From assembly GCF_003002065.1 (NCBI RefSeq), contig NZ_PVZG01000037.1:1-37022 (forward strand): DNA of 37,022 nucleotides, given 5' to 3'. The notes beneath the pieces are model-generated. The model had not been told where the DNA came from, did not search any database, and saw only the letters and a program-made list of their open reading frames with translations. Source of the DNA: Pseudosporangium ferrugineum (GTDB lineage: Bacteria > Actinomycetota > Actinomycetes > Mycobacteriales > Micromonosporaceae). The translations under genes were made by a program, and so were the position numbers. Shown piece after piece: positions 7,960 through 15,890 of this stretch; positions within the stretch are counted from its first letter, which is position 1; every line of letters begins with the position of its first letter.

Positions 7960-9204
7960 ATGACGCCGTTTCCCACCGTGTCCACCGCCCCCGTGACCGG
8001 CGTCGGCCCCCGAGCCGCGCGCAGCCTCACCGCCGAGTTCGCCCGCCACAACGAGGCGACGACCGCCCTGGTGATCGGCGCCGACCATTCGTCGGCCGTG
8101 GTGGCCGCCGCCGTCGAGGCGCTGCTGCCCGGCGACACGCTGATCCTGGTGGCCGGCGAGCGCAGCACGGCCGAGCTGCTCCGGGACCACATCACCGGGT
8201 TGGGCAGCTGGATCGCCGACCGGGTGCGGATCGTCGACTCCCTCGCCGAGGCCGAGCCCGCCGACGTGGTCGTTCTGGGCGAGCCGCTGACCGGCACCGC
8301 CGAGGAGGCCCGCGCCGTCCTCGACGGCCTGAGCAAATACCTGACGGACGGCGCGGTCGTGTCGGTGGCCACGCCGGCCACCCCCGGGCGTACGGGCGGA
8401 GCCGCCGCCGAGCTGTTCCGGCAGAGCGCCCTCTTCGGGGTGGGCTCGGACCTGGTGGTCCGCAACCAGCCCCCGCTGCGCATCCACAAGCTGCGGTTCA
8501 GCCGGGCCGACACCGCGAAGGCGGCGACGCTGGCCCCGGCGTACCGTCCCTCCAGCGTGCCGGTGACCCGGAGCATGCACATCGACTCCAACGGGGTTGC
8601 CGCCGCGGGCATCGCGCTCGGGCTCGCCGCCCTGGCCAGGTCCGCCCGGCCCGCCTCGAAGCTGTGGCTGCTGCCGGCGCTGGCGGCGGCCCCGGTGGCG
8701 GCCTTCTTCCGGGACCCGGAGCGGGACACCCCGACCGACCCGCGCGCGGTGGTGGCGGCCAGCGACGGCAAGGTGCTGTCGGTCGAGCGGCTCACCGACG
8801 AGCGGCTGGGCGAGGGCGAGTTCCTGCGCGTCGCCGTGTTCCTGTCAGTCCTCGACGTGCACGTCAACCGGGTGCCGGTGGCCGGCCGGGTCACCGACTA
8901 CTTCGTGATCGACGGCGGGTACGCCAACGCCATGACGGCGGCCGCGGAGCACAACGTGGCGGCGTACACGGTGCTGGACACCGACCACGGCACCGTGGGT
9001 GTGGTCCAGCGGACCGGCCTGATCGCCCGCCGCATCGTCCAGCGCACCCCGGTCGGCACGCTCGTCGCCCGCGGAGAGCGGATGGGCCTGATCCGCTTCG
9101 GTTCCCGCACCGACGTCTACCTGCCGGCGGACCGGGCGGACGCCACGGTAACCGTGGGCGACCGGGTCATCGGCGCGAGCTCGGTCATCGCCCGCTGGCG
9201 CTGA
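7960..9204 (+). CDS. psd: Phosphatidylserine decarboxylase with an N-terminal Rossmann-like domain
   Basis: A 414-residue protein. The C-terminal half is the phosphatidylserine decarboxylase proenzyme, which turns phosphatidylserine into phosphatidylethanolamine. It shows F-F-R-D-P-E-R, the V-D-x-H-x-N-R-x-P motif (here L-D-V-H-V-N-R-V-P) and the self-cleavage site R-F-G-S (G381-S382), where the serine becomes the pyruvoyl group. The N-terminal ~190 residues resemble a methyltransferase-type Rossmann fold (L-V-I-G-A-D near 39 and D-V-V-V-L-G-E-P) without a clear SAM motif; their role is unknown. ATG 7960 is preferred over ATG 7948: there is no ribosome-binding site, but a -10-like TATGCT lies 7 bases before it, suggesting a leaderless mRNA. 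The partner gene pssA lies 1 kb away in the opposite orientation. Confidence 0.88.
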   Translation: MTPFPTVSTAPVTGVGPRAARSLTAEFARHNEATTALVIGADHSSAVVAAAVEALLPGDTLILVAGERSTAELLRDHITGLGSWIADRVRIVDSLAEAEPADVVVLGEPLTGTAEEARAVLDGLSKYLTDGAVVSVATPATPGRTGGAAAELFRQSALFGVGSDLVVRNQPPLRIHKLRFSRADTAKAATLAPAYRPSSVPVTRSMHIDSNGVAAAGIALGLAALARSARPASKLWLLPALAAAPVAAFFRDPERDTPTDPRAVVAASDGKVLSVERLTDERLGEGEFLRVAVFLSVLDVHVNRVPVAGRVTDYFVIDGGYANAMTAAAEHNVAAYTVLDTDHGTVGVVQRTGLIARRIVQRTPVGTLVARGERMGLIRFGSRTDVYLPADRADATVTVGDRVIGASSVIARWR

Positions 9205-9517
9205 GCGACGGCCTGAAGAAGATCCTGTCGCTGTCCCCGGGCAAGCGGGCAAGCGGGCAAGCGGGCAAGCGGGCAAGCGGGCAAGCGGGCAAGCGGGCAA
9301 GCGGGCAAGCGGGCAAGCGACTGATCATGCGTGCGTGCCGTCTCGGCCAGGACAGCCCTGCCGGCGACGTCAGCCAGGCCTGCGGAAGTGCGTTCGCGGA
9401 AGGTGACCCATGTCTCGAACCCGCCCAACGAGAGGTTGAACCGCTTGCCACCCCACCTCGTTCGACTGGCAACGCGCTGATTCACAGCGGAGCTGGAAGA
9501 CATGCAAAGGAGGACAC
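9205..9517. other. Intergenic stretch after psd holding the octanucleotide array
   Basis: 313 bases without a credible gene. It contains the ten-copy GGGCAAGC array at 9239-9318. The remainder (9319-9517) has mixed composition, lower in GC than the flanks, and leads to the ribosome-binding site of the orphan ORF at 9518. Confidence 0.6.
9239..9318 (+). repeat. Ten exact tandem copies of GGGCAAGC
   Basis: An uninterrupted octanucleotide array starting 34 bp after the psd stop. All ten copies are identical, which implies recent expansion or ongoing length variation. It is not inside a credible coding frame. Confidence 0.97.
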
Positions 9518-10114
9518 ATGCCAGACGATCTCCCAGGCATGTACGCGGGGAATAACAAATATACGGCCGAGGTGAGGCGAGGGTCGATACTTCCTCCGGA
9601 GGAGGGACTGCTCATCACTCGCTCCGTTGTCGTACAGGTTGAGGGACCTGATGCTCCCGGGCCGAGCTCTACGCCGCAGAACCGTGATGCCTACCCCGGT
9701 CTGCATGATGAGGATGCGATCAGGGCAGCGGTTTCCGGGTCGAGTCCGCGGGGCGCCGCCGGCGAGGCGCACGACGATGACCGAGAAGCTCGGCATCGGG
9801 CCATGGCCGCGCGGTACTGGGCAAGCAAGGGTACGCAGCCTTGGACAGCATCCTCTCAGCCTCCGGAGCGTTCCGCTCCCTCTGTCGGCACTCAGGTCGC
9901 CGAAGGCAGCCGTCAGCAACCGGCCGCGCCGACGGCGTACACCAGCACGCCTACACAGCCCATCTGGAGGCCGACCAATCACCTGCGGGAGGCCGCGGGA
10001 ACGCCGAGTATTTGGGCTCAGCCCCGGCCTGAGGCATCGCATGTCTTGAAAGGTGCGATTCCGGGCCAGAGGCCGGTCACACCTTCCCGGTCCGCGCGAG
10101 GTCCTCAGCGCTGA
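9518..10114 (+). CDS. Orphan hypothetical protein with strong ribosome-binding site
   Basis: A 198-residue open frame starting M-P-D-D-L-P-G-M-Y-A-G. AAGGAGG lies 4 bases before the ATG, one of the best ribosome-binding sites in the window. I recognise no family. It is hydrophilic, rich in Pro, Ser, Ala and Arg, with no signal peptide or membrane helix. Third-codon GC is clearly lower than in the neighbouring genes, which fits a lineage-specific or transferred gene, or a non-coding frame. It sits between psd and pssA and ends about 75 bp before the pssA terminator hairpin. Real translation is uncertain. Confidence 0.35.
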   Translation: MPDDLPGMYAGNNKYTAEVRRGSILPPEEGLLITRSVVVQVEGPDAPGPSSTPQNRDAYPGLHDEDAIRAAVSGSSPRGAAGEAHDDDREARHRAMAARYWASKGTQPWTASSQPPERSAPSVGTQVAEGSRQQPAAPTAYTSTPTQPIWRPTNHLREAAGTPSIWAQPRPEASHVLKGAIPGQRPVTPSRSARGPQR

Positions 10115-10190
10115 GCTCAGTGAATGATCCGATGACCGGATGTTCGAGGAAGAGGGCATACCGGGGGGATATACGGCCTGGGCGTTCTCC

Positions 10191-10221
10191 AAGCCCCACC
10201 GGGGTCAGGCCGGTGGGGCTT
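10191..10221 (-). terminator. Perfect 12-bp stem-loop downstream of pssA
   Basis: Arms AAGCCCCACCGG and CCGGTGGGGCTT enclose a 7-base loop, 20 bp past the pssA stop. The symmetric structure could also stop transcription arriving from the plus strand. Confidence 0.8.
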
Positions 10222-10240
10222 GCGGTAAGCGCAGTGGAGG

Positions 10241-11308
10241 TCAGACCCGCTTGGCGCGCAGCCACATGACCGGGCCGCTGCACAGATACGCCCCGACGAC
10301 CAGGACGAACGTCAGCCTGGCGTCCACCAGGGCGCCGACCACCGGCAGCAGCCACACCCACGGCGGCAGCTTCACGATCCGGGCGAGCTTCGCATACGGG
10401 AAGCTGGACACCATCGCGAAGCCGAGGACCGCCACGCCGCCGAGCATGACCATGCCGGGCAGCGGCAGCCCGATCAGCACCATCAGCGCCAGCACCGCCG
10501 CGACCATGGTCGTGGGCACGCCGGAGAAGAACTTGCCGTCCTTGGGCGAGACGTTGAAGCGGGCGAGCCGGATGGCCGCGCAACCCGCGACGAGCATCGA
10601 CGCCACCGCGGCCGCGGCCGTCGGCACCGTGTGCGCCAGGGACGCGTAGACGACCACCGGGGCGGCCAGGCCGAACGAGCACATGTCGGCCAGCGAGTCC
10701 ATCTGCGCGCCGAACGGGCTGGAGACGCCGAGGCGGCGGGCCAGCGCGCCGTCGAGGCCGTCGAAGGCGACGCAGGCCACCAGGCAGGCCGCCGCCAGCC
10801 GGGTGTCGCCGTGCATGGCGAGGAAGATCGCGAGGAGCCCGAGGCCGAGGCTGGCCAGGGTGCACGAGTTGACCAGGGCGAACGAGATCCGGCGGCGGAC
10901 CGTGTGCTCGCCGGGCAGCAGCGCCTCGGCGGACTCCTCGGCGACCACGATCGGCGGGGCCGCGAGGACCGGGCCGTGGCTGCCGGAGGTGGCCACCGTA
11001 CGGCCACGTCCGGCGTACGGGACGAGATCTGTGCCGGTGTAGATCACCTCGGCCCGGGTGGCGGTGGCAGCCCGGCCCGCATCCGCGGATCGGCGCCCCA
11101 CGCGCACCAACAGGGCCTGCCGGGCGAGACTTCCGCCGCGGGCCAGCCGGCCTGCCCAACGACGTCCGGCGGGACGGGGACTATCCGTCGTACGACGCCG
11201 GCGCCAAGGGGTTCTCGGCACGTGCTCCTCCATCTTGGGGTCGGTCTGCCCGCCGGCTGTGGCCGTTGCGGGGTGCTGCCTCTCGCCCGTACGTCTACGG
11301 ACCGTCAC
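10241..11308 (-). CDS. pssA: CDP-diacylglycerol-serine O-phosphatidyltransferase
   Basis: A 355-residue integral membrane enzyme that joins CDP-diacylglycerol and serine to give phosphatidylserine, the substrate of Psd nearby. The CDP-alcohol phosphatidyltransferase motif is complete: D183, D186, G187, A190, R191, G200, D204 and D208. The C-terminal ~215 residues contain about six to eight hydrophobic helices. The N-terminal ~130 residues are basic and unlike the family core, so the start is uncertain. The GTG at 11308 has no clear ribosome-binding site; a GTG at 11221 follows GGAGGAG closely and would remove 29 residues. It is convergent with psd rather than in an operon with it, which is unusual for this pair. 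Confidence 0.9.
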   Translation of the reverse strand: MTVRRRTGERQHPATATAGGQTDPKMEEHVPRTPWRRRRTTDSPRPAGRRWAGRLARGGSLARQALLVRVGRRSADAGRAATATRAEVIYTGTDLVPYAGRGRTVATSGSHGPVLAAPPIVVAEESAEALLPGEHTVRRRISFALVNSCTLASLGLGLLAIFLAMHGDTRLAAACLVACVAFDGLDGALARRLGVSSPFGAQMDSLADMCSFGLAAPVVVYASLAHTVPTAAAAVASMLVAGCAAIRLARFNVSPKDGKFFSGVPTTMVAAVLALMVLIGLPLPGMVMLGGVAVLGFAMVSSFPYAKLARIVKLPPWVWLLPVVGALVDARLTFVLVVGAYLCSGPVMWLRAKRV

Positions 11309-11446
11309 TAAGGCGGGTTACACAATCGCACAGCCGCGCGCTCTTGGCGAGAGACGAATCGACCGTCCTGTGCAACATCGTGCTGTGGAGTTTTCATCCT
11401 CCGCAGGGGCGAGAAGGCACGCTCACTGCTCGGCCCTGTGACGAGT

Positions 11447-12367
11447 CTAACCGAGGTCCCACAACCCTCTTCCCCGATGAGCCGTTTCGCGGGCCAGCCG
11501 CCGCACCGCCGAGGCGGCCACGTCGGTCAGCGCCATTTCACCCACTGTGACCTGGTCGAACCACCTGGCCGCCTCGGTGGAGCCGCCCGCCTCCTCGGTC
11601 ACCACAGGTTCTGTCGGCCGATCCACCACGACCCTGAACACCGCGCGTACGGCGTGCCAGTCCAGCGGCACGCCCTCGGGGCCGAGAGCCGCCGGGTCGT
11701 GCCGGTGGGAGATGCCCACCAGCCCGGTCACCCGCCCGTGTTGCCCGGTCTCCTCGACGAGTTCGCGGGCGAGCGCGGCCTTCGGTAGCTCGCCGTGGTC
11801 GGTCCCGCCGCCGGGCAGGTGCCAGCGCCCGGCTCCGGGGTATCCGGGCGCGATCCTGGTGAGCAGGACGCGGCCGGCCGGGTCGGTGACGATCCCGTAC
11901 GCCGCGAAGCGCTGGTTGGTGCGCCGTTCGGGCAGCTCCGGGTCGCCGGGAACGTCGGAGGGCGCGACCGGCAGCCCCAGCACACCCGCCGTGAACGGCA
12001 TGAGCGGGATCTCACCCGGCGTGATCCAGGCGACGCGGTCCGTCGTACCCGAGGCCTCGTCGCGCAGGTCTCCACCCACGATCTCGACGTCGTAGATGAT
12101 CCGATCGGTGTGTTCCCACGTATCCGTGTGCGGAAGGCGGAAGACGTCGGCGGTCACCGAGTGGAGGCCCGTGATGCGTACCTGAAGGCCGGTCTCCTCG
12201 GCGAACTCCCGGAGGACGGTGTCGTCCGGGTGCTCACCCTGCTCGACGCCGCCGCCCGGCAGCGTCCACAGGCCCGGAAAGGCGGACAGCTCCGAGTTGT
12301 GCGCGAGCAGCACCCTGCCGGCGGCGTCGCGGCAGATTCCGTACGCGCCGATTCGTCTGACCTTCAC
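11447..12367 (-). CDS. Tandem double-Nudix hydrolase
   Basis: A 306-residue protein with two complete Nudix domains in one chain. Both boxes fit G-x5-E-x7-R-E-U-x-E-E-x-G-U: the first around residues 38-60 ends in R-E-F-A-E-E-T-G-L, the second around residues 190-215 ends in R-E-L-V-E-E-T-G-Q. Such proteins hydrolyse nucleoside diphosphates linked to other groups; the substrate cannot be told from sequence. It starts at GTG 12367, only 20 bp after the stop of a paralogous double-Nudix gene, so the two are probably co-transcribed. The second domains of the two proteins share long identical stretches, such as T-R-I-A-P-G-Y-P-G, pointing to duplication of an already fused gene. Confidence 0.88.
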   Translation of the reverse strand: MKVRRIGAYGICRDAAGRVLLAHNSELSAFPGLWTLPGGGVEQGEHPDDTVLREFAEETGLQVRITGLHSVTADVFRLPHTDTWEHTDRIIYDVEIVGGDLRDEASGTTDRVAWITPGEIPLMPFTAGVLGLPVAPSDVPGDPELPERRTNQRFAAYGIVTDPAGRVLLTRIAPGYPGAGRWHLPGGGTDHGELPKAALARELVEETGQHGRVTGLVGISHRHDPAALGPEGVPLDWHAVRAVFRVVVDRPTEPVVTEEAGGSTEAARWFDQVTVGEMALTDVAASAVRRLARETAHRGRGLWDLG

Positions 12368-12387
12368 GGGTCCAGGCTATCCGGCGG

Positions 12388-13344
12388 TCAGATCAGCCCC
12401 GCGGCCTTGAGCGCCTCGGCGGTCACCTCGGTGAGCCGGTCGGCGGGCAGCTCGGCGACCTCCGAGAGCGCCATCCAGCACGCCTCGTCGGTGGAGCCGC
12501 CGACGTCCTTGACGGTCACGTCGGTGGGCGCGTCGACGGCGACCCGGTAGAAGGCGCGGACGCCGTGCCAGTCGATCGGGTAGCCCTCGGGGCCGAGCGA
12601 GGCGGCGTCGCGGTGGCTGGCCACGCCGAGCAGCTCCACGAGGCGGCCCTCCTGGCCGGTCTCCTCGACGAGCTCGCGGATCAGGGCGGTGCCGGGCTGC
12701 TCGCCGTAGTCGGTGCCGCCGCCGGGCAGGTGCCAGCACCCCTCGCCGGGGTAGCCCGGCGCGATCCGGGTCAGCAGCAGCCGATCCCGGGGGTCGGTGG
12801 CGATCGCGTACGCCGCGAAGCGCTGCGCGCGGTGCAGCCCGTCCGGCCCCGGATAGGCGTAGAAGGACGGGAAGTCCGGCGCCTCCTCGGGCCGCAGGTC
12901 GGCGCTGGCGGCCGGCAGCCCGAGCGCGGCCGCGGTGAACGGGCGTAGCCGCAGCTCCTGGGCCTCCTCGAGGGTGTGCCACCGGGCCAGGTCGGTGGGC
13001 CGGCCGACCCGGTCGATGAGGTTGCCGCCGCGCACCGACACCTCGTAGACGAGCCGGTCGGTGTGGATGGTGACGCCGCGGTGCGGCAGGGAGCGCATGT
13101 CGGCCAGCACGTCCCGCAGCCCGGTGACGGTGACGGACAGGCCGGTCTCCGCGGCGGTCTCGCGGACGACGGTGTGGTTCGGGTCCTCGCCGTGGTCGAC
13201 GGCGCCGCCGGGCAGGGACCACACCCCGGGAGTGCCGGAGCGGGTCGATGCCCGGACGAGAAGAACGCGGCCGTGGGGATCGGTCGCGACGGCGTAGGCC
13301 GCGATCCTGCGGAGCGGTTCCAGTGCGGGGGTCACGGGCGGCAT
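12388..13344 (-). CDS. Tandem double-Nudix hydrolase, first domain with altered Nudix box
   Basis: A 318-residue paralogue of the downstream gene, again with two Nudix domains. The second box is canonical (R-E-L-V-E-E-T-G-Q). In the first, the sequence is R-E-T-A-A-E-T-G-L: the first Glu of the metal-binding E-E pair is Ala, so that domain may be weakened or regulatory. Two predicted hydrolase domains are joined by a helical stretch with an E-E-A-Q-E-L-R-L-R-P-F-T segment. The ATG start at 13344 has no obvious ribosome-binding site. Upstream is a 218-bp region shared with a divergent PspC gene; it carries an inverted repeat CAGGAA/TTCCTG near 13368. Confidence 0.87.
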   Translation of the reverse strand: MPPVTPALEPLRRIAAYAVATDPHGRVLLVRASTRSGTPGVWSLPGGAVDHGEDPNHTVVRETAAETGLSVTVTGLRDVLADMRSLPHRGVTIHTDRLVYEVSVRGGNLIDRVGRPTDLARWHTLEEAQELRLRPFTAAALGLPAASADLRPEEAPDFPSFYAYPGPDGLHRAQRFAAYAIATDPRDRLLLTRIAPGYPGEGCWHLPGGGTDYGEQPGTALIRELVEETGQEGRLVELLGVASHRDAASLGPEGYPIDWHGVRAFYRVAVDAPTDVTVKDVGGSTDEACWMALSEVAELPADRLTEVTAEALKAAGLI

Positions 13345-13562
13345 CTTGCCCGGTTTATGTTAACTCCAGGAAACGTCTGTCGGATTCCTGACAGGGCGAT
13401 AGCGTTCAGTAATCGCAGTTCAGGGCGGTTCTCCGCACTGAGCGCAGTAAGTATGTAACACACAGCAATACCCCCAGATCACCGCACCCCTGGCGGAGAA
13501 TCAGGGTCGGACTCCGGGCCTTCACCGAGGCCGGCGAGCCCCGGAAAGCCGACTCTTGAGTC

Positions 13563-14090
13563 ATGACTGATCCCACCGTCGCCCCGTACAAGCAACTCCG
13601 CCGTCCCTACGACGACCGCATCGTGGCGGGCGTCTGCAGCGGCCTCGGCCGCTACCTCAACGTCGACCCGGTGCTGATCCGGGTGGGCTTCGCCGCCGTC
13701 GCCGTGATGACCCTGGGCACCGCGCTGCTGGCGTACCCGATCATGTGGTTCCTGATGCCCGAGGAGCCCGGGCCGGCGGCGCCGCCGTGGCACGACCCCG
13801 CGGACCCGGCCTGGGGCCAGGCGCCGGGCTACCCGGCGGGGGCCGGCTATCCGGCGGCGACCGGGCCGGCGTATGCCCCGGCGACCGAGCAAGCCTATCC
13901 CCCGGCGAGCGGACCGGCGTCTGCCCCGGCCGGCGGGCTGGTGTCTGCCCCGGCCGGCGGACCGGCGTCTGCCACGGCGAGCGAGCCGGCGTCTGCCCCG
14001 GCCGGCGGACCGGTGTCTGCCACGGCGAGCGGGCCGGCAGGGGCCGCGCCGACGTCGGGGGCGCCGGTGAGCACCCCGCCGGCCGCGTGA
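13563..14090 (+). CDS. Small PspC-domain protein
   Basis: A 175-residue protein. PspC domain at residues 8-65, with R-I-V-A-G-V-C-S-G-L-G-R-Y, the family-typical V-D-P-V-L-I-R-V and one membrane helix. The rest is a Pro/Ala/Gly tail with repeats of the P-A-S-A-P-A-G-G kind. PspC proteins sense or respond to membrane stress. It is the third PspC protein in this window and is closest in its PspC core to the large one at 5125. No ribosome-binding site precedes the ATG, so it may be leaderless. The repeated tail is encoded by imperfect DNA repeats and is probably length-variable. Confidence 0.88.
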   Translation: MTDPTVAPYKQLRRPYDDRIVAGVCSGLGRYLNVDPVLIRVGFAAVAVMTLGTALLAYPIMWFLMPEEPGPAAPPWHDPADPAWGQAPGYPAGAGYPAATGPAYAPATEQAYPPASGPASAPAGGLVSAPAGGPASATASEPASAPAGGPVSATASGPAGAAPTSGAPVSTPPAA

Positions 14091-14148
14091 CCGTCCTGGC
14101 CGGGCGACCGTCCCGGCCGGCAAGGACCACGACCGGCTACCGCAACGA

Positions 14149-14182
14149 CGAGGGCCGCGGCCGATCTCGGTCGCGGCCCTCG
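14149..14182. terminator. Bidirectional stem-loop between the PspC gene and guaA
   Basis: Perfect arms CGAGGGCCGCG and CGCGGCCCTCG, extended by three inner pairs, lie between two converging stop codons. It can serve both genes. Confidence 0.8.
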
Positions 14183-14201
14183 GTGCGGGGTCCCTGGCGG
14201 G

Positions 14202-15755
14202 TCACTCCCACTCGATGGTGCCCGGCGGCTTGCTCGTGACGTCGAGGACGACGCGGTTCACCTCGCGGACCTCGTTCGTGATGCGGGTGGAGATCTTCGC
14301 GATGACGTCGTACGGCAGGCGCGACCAGTCCGCGGTCATCGCGTCCTCGCTGGAGACCGGGCGCAGCACGACCGGGTGGCCGTACGTGCGGCCGTCGCCC
14401 TGGACGCCGACGCTGCGGACGTCCGCCAGCAGCACCACCGGGAACTGCCAGACGTCGCGGTCGAGGCCGGCCGCCGTCAACTCCTCGCGGGCGATCAGGT
14501 CCGCCGCCCGCAGCACGTCGAGGCGCTCGCGGTCGACCGCGCCGATGATGCGGATCGCCAGGCCGGGGCCCGGGAACGGGTGGCGCTGGACGATCTCCTC
14601 GGGCAAGCCCAGCTCGGCGCCGAGCGCGCGTACCTCGTCCTTGAAGAGGGTGCGCAGCGGCTCGATCAGCGCGAACTGGAGGTCGTCGGGCAGGCCGCCC
14701 ACGTTGTGGTGCGACTTGATGTTGGCCGTACCGGTGCCGCCGCCCGACTCGACGACGTCGGGGTAGAGCGTGCCCTGCACCAGGAACTCGATGTGGCGCT
14801 CCGCGTCGAGCTCGCGGGCGGCCGCTTCGAACGTACGGATGAATTCCCGGCCGATGATCTTGCGCTTCTGCTCGGGATCGGTCACGCCGGCCAGGTGGCC
14901 GAGGAAGACGTCGGACGCGTCGACCACCTTGAGGCGGATGCCGGTGGCCGCGACGTAGTCCTTCTCGACCTGCTCGGCCTCGCCCGCCCGCAGCAGCCCG
15001 TGGTCGACGAAGACGCAGGTGAGCTGGTCACCGATCGCCCTGTGCACCAGCGCCGCCGCGACCGCCGAGTCGACGCCGCCGGAGAGGCCGCAGATGACCT
15101 GCTTGTCGCCGACCTGGTCGCGGATCGCGGCGACCTGGTCCTCGATGATGTTGGTCGCCGTCCAGGTGGGCTCGATGCCGGCGATGTCGTACAGGAAGCG
15201 CTTGAGCATCTCCTGGCCCTGCTCGGTGTGCGCCACCTCGGGGTGGAACTGCACGCCCGCGCGGCGCGTGGCGAGGTCCTCGAACGCGGCGACCGGCGCG
15301 CCCGCCGAGGAGGCCGTCACCGAGAAGCCGCTGGGCGCCTCCGTGACCGAGTCGCCGTGCGACATCCAGACCGGCAGGCCGGCGGGAAGCTCGCGGAGCA
15401 GGGTGCCGGCCTGGGAGGCCGGGGAGAGCACGGTACGCCCGTACTCCCGCGCGCCGGTGTGCGCGACCGTGCCACCGAGCGCCTGCGCCATCGCCTGGAA
15501 GCCGTAGCAGATGCCGAAGACCGGCACCTCGTTGGCGAACAGCGCGGGGTCGAGCACCGGGGCGCCGGGCTCGTACACGCTGGACGGCCCGCCGGACAGG
15601 ATGATCGCGGCGGGGTTCTTCGCGAGCATCTCGGCGACCGGCATCGAGTGCGGCACGATCTCCGAGTAGACCCGCGCCTCGCGGACCCGCCGGGCGATCA
15701 GCTGGGCGTACTGCGCGCCGAAATCGACGACAAGAACCGGGCGAGGGGTGCTCAC
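14202..15755 (-). CDS. guaA: GMP synthase (glutamine-hydrolysing)
   Basis: A 517-residue enzyme that aminates XMP to GMP using glutamine and ATP, the last step of guanine nucleotide synthesis. The N-terminal class I amidotransferase domain has the nucleophile Cys83 in G-I-C-Y-G and the H-P-E pair in V-Q-F-H-P-E-V. The ATP-pyrophosphatase domain has the P-loop G-L-S-G-G-V-D-S. The C-terminal dimerisation domain ends in K-P-P-G-T-I-E-W-E, typical of the family. Start GTG 15755 gives the standard length; a 27-codon upstream frame overlaps this start. guaB and guaB3 lie 8 kb away on the same strand. Confidence 0.98.
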   Translation of the reverse strand: MSTPRPVLVVDFGAQYAQLIARRVREARVYSEIVPHSMPVAEMLAKNPAAIILSGGPSSVYEPGAPVLDPALFANEVPVFGICYGFQAMAQALGGTVAHTGAREYGRTVLSPASQAGTLLRELPAGLPVWMSHGDSVTEAPSGFSVTASSAGAPVAAFEDLATRRAGVQFHPEVAHTEQGQEMLKRFLYDIAGIEPTWTATNIIEDQVAAIRDQVGDKQVICGLSGGVDSAVAAALVHRAIGDQLTCVFVDHGLLRAGEAEQVEKDYVAATGIRLKVVDASDVFLGHLAGVTDPEQKRKIIGREFIRTFEAAARELDAERHIEFLVQGTLYPDVVESGGGTGTANIKSHHNVGGLPDDLQFALIEPLRTLFKDEVRALGAELGLPEEIVQRHPFPGPGLAIRIIGAVDRERLDVLRAADLIAREELTAAGLDRDVWQFPVVLLADVRSVGVQGDGRTYGHPVVLRPVSSEDAMTADWSRLPYDVIAKISTRITNEVREVNRVVLDVTSKPPGTIEWE

Positions 15756-15835
15756 GCCGCCGCCTCGCTTCGCTCACCGGCGCCGCGAGGCACAAGTGCG
15801 CTGTGCTGAATGATTCGCTCGCGTTGCTCGCTCAT
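15752..15835 (-). CDS. Possible 27-residue leader ORF overlapping the guaA start
   Basis: An ATG at 15835 opens a 27-codon frame (M-S-E-Q-R-E-R-I-I-Q...) whose TGA overlaps the guaA GTG as GTGA, an arrangement compatible with translational coupling. No clear ribosome-binding site precedes it. The DNA includes the GAGCGAAGCGAG repeat often seen in actinobacterial intergenic DNA. It could be chance. Confidence 0.25.
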   Translation of the reverse strand: MSEQRERIIQHSALVPRGAGERSEAAA

Positions 15836-15849
15836 GGGCGGCGAGTTTA

Positions 15850-15879
15850 CCGGCGCCCGGACGGATGCCCGGGCGCCGG
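15850..15879 (-). terminator. Stem-loop after the first S8 protease gene
   Basis: Perfect 11-bp arms CCGGCGCCCGG and CCGGGCGCCGG with an 8-base loop, 12 bp past the protease stop on the minus strand. Confidence 0.75.
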
Positions 15880-15890
15880 GGCGAGAGGTG

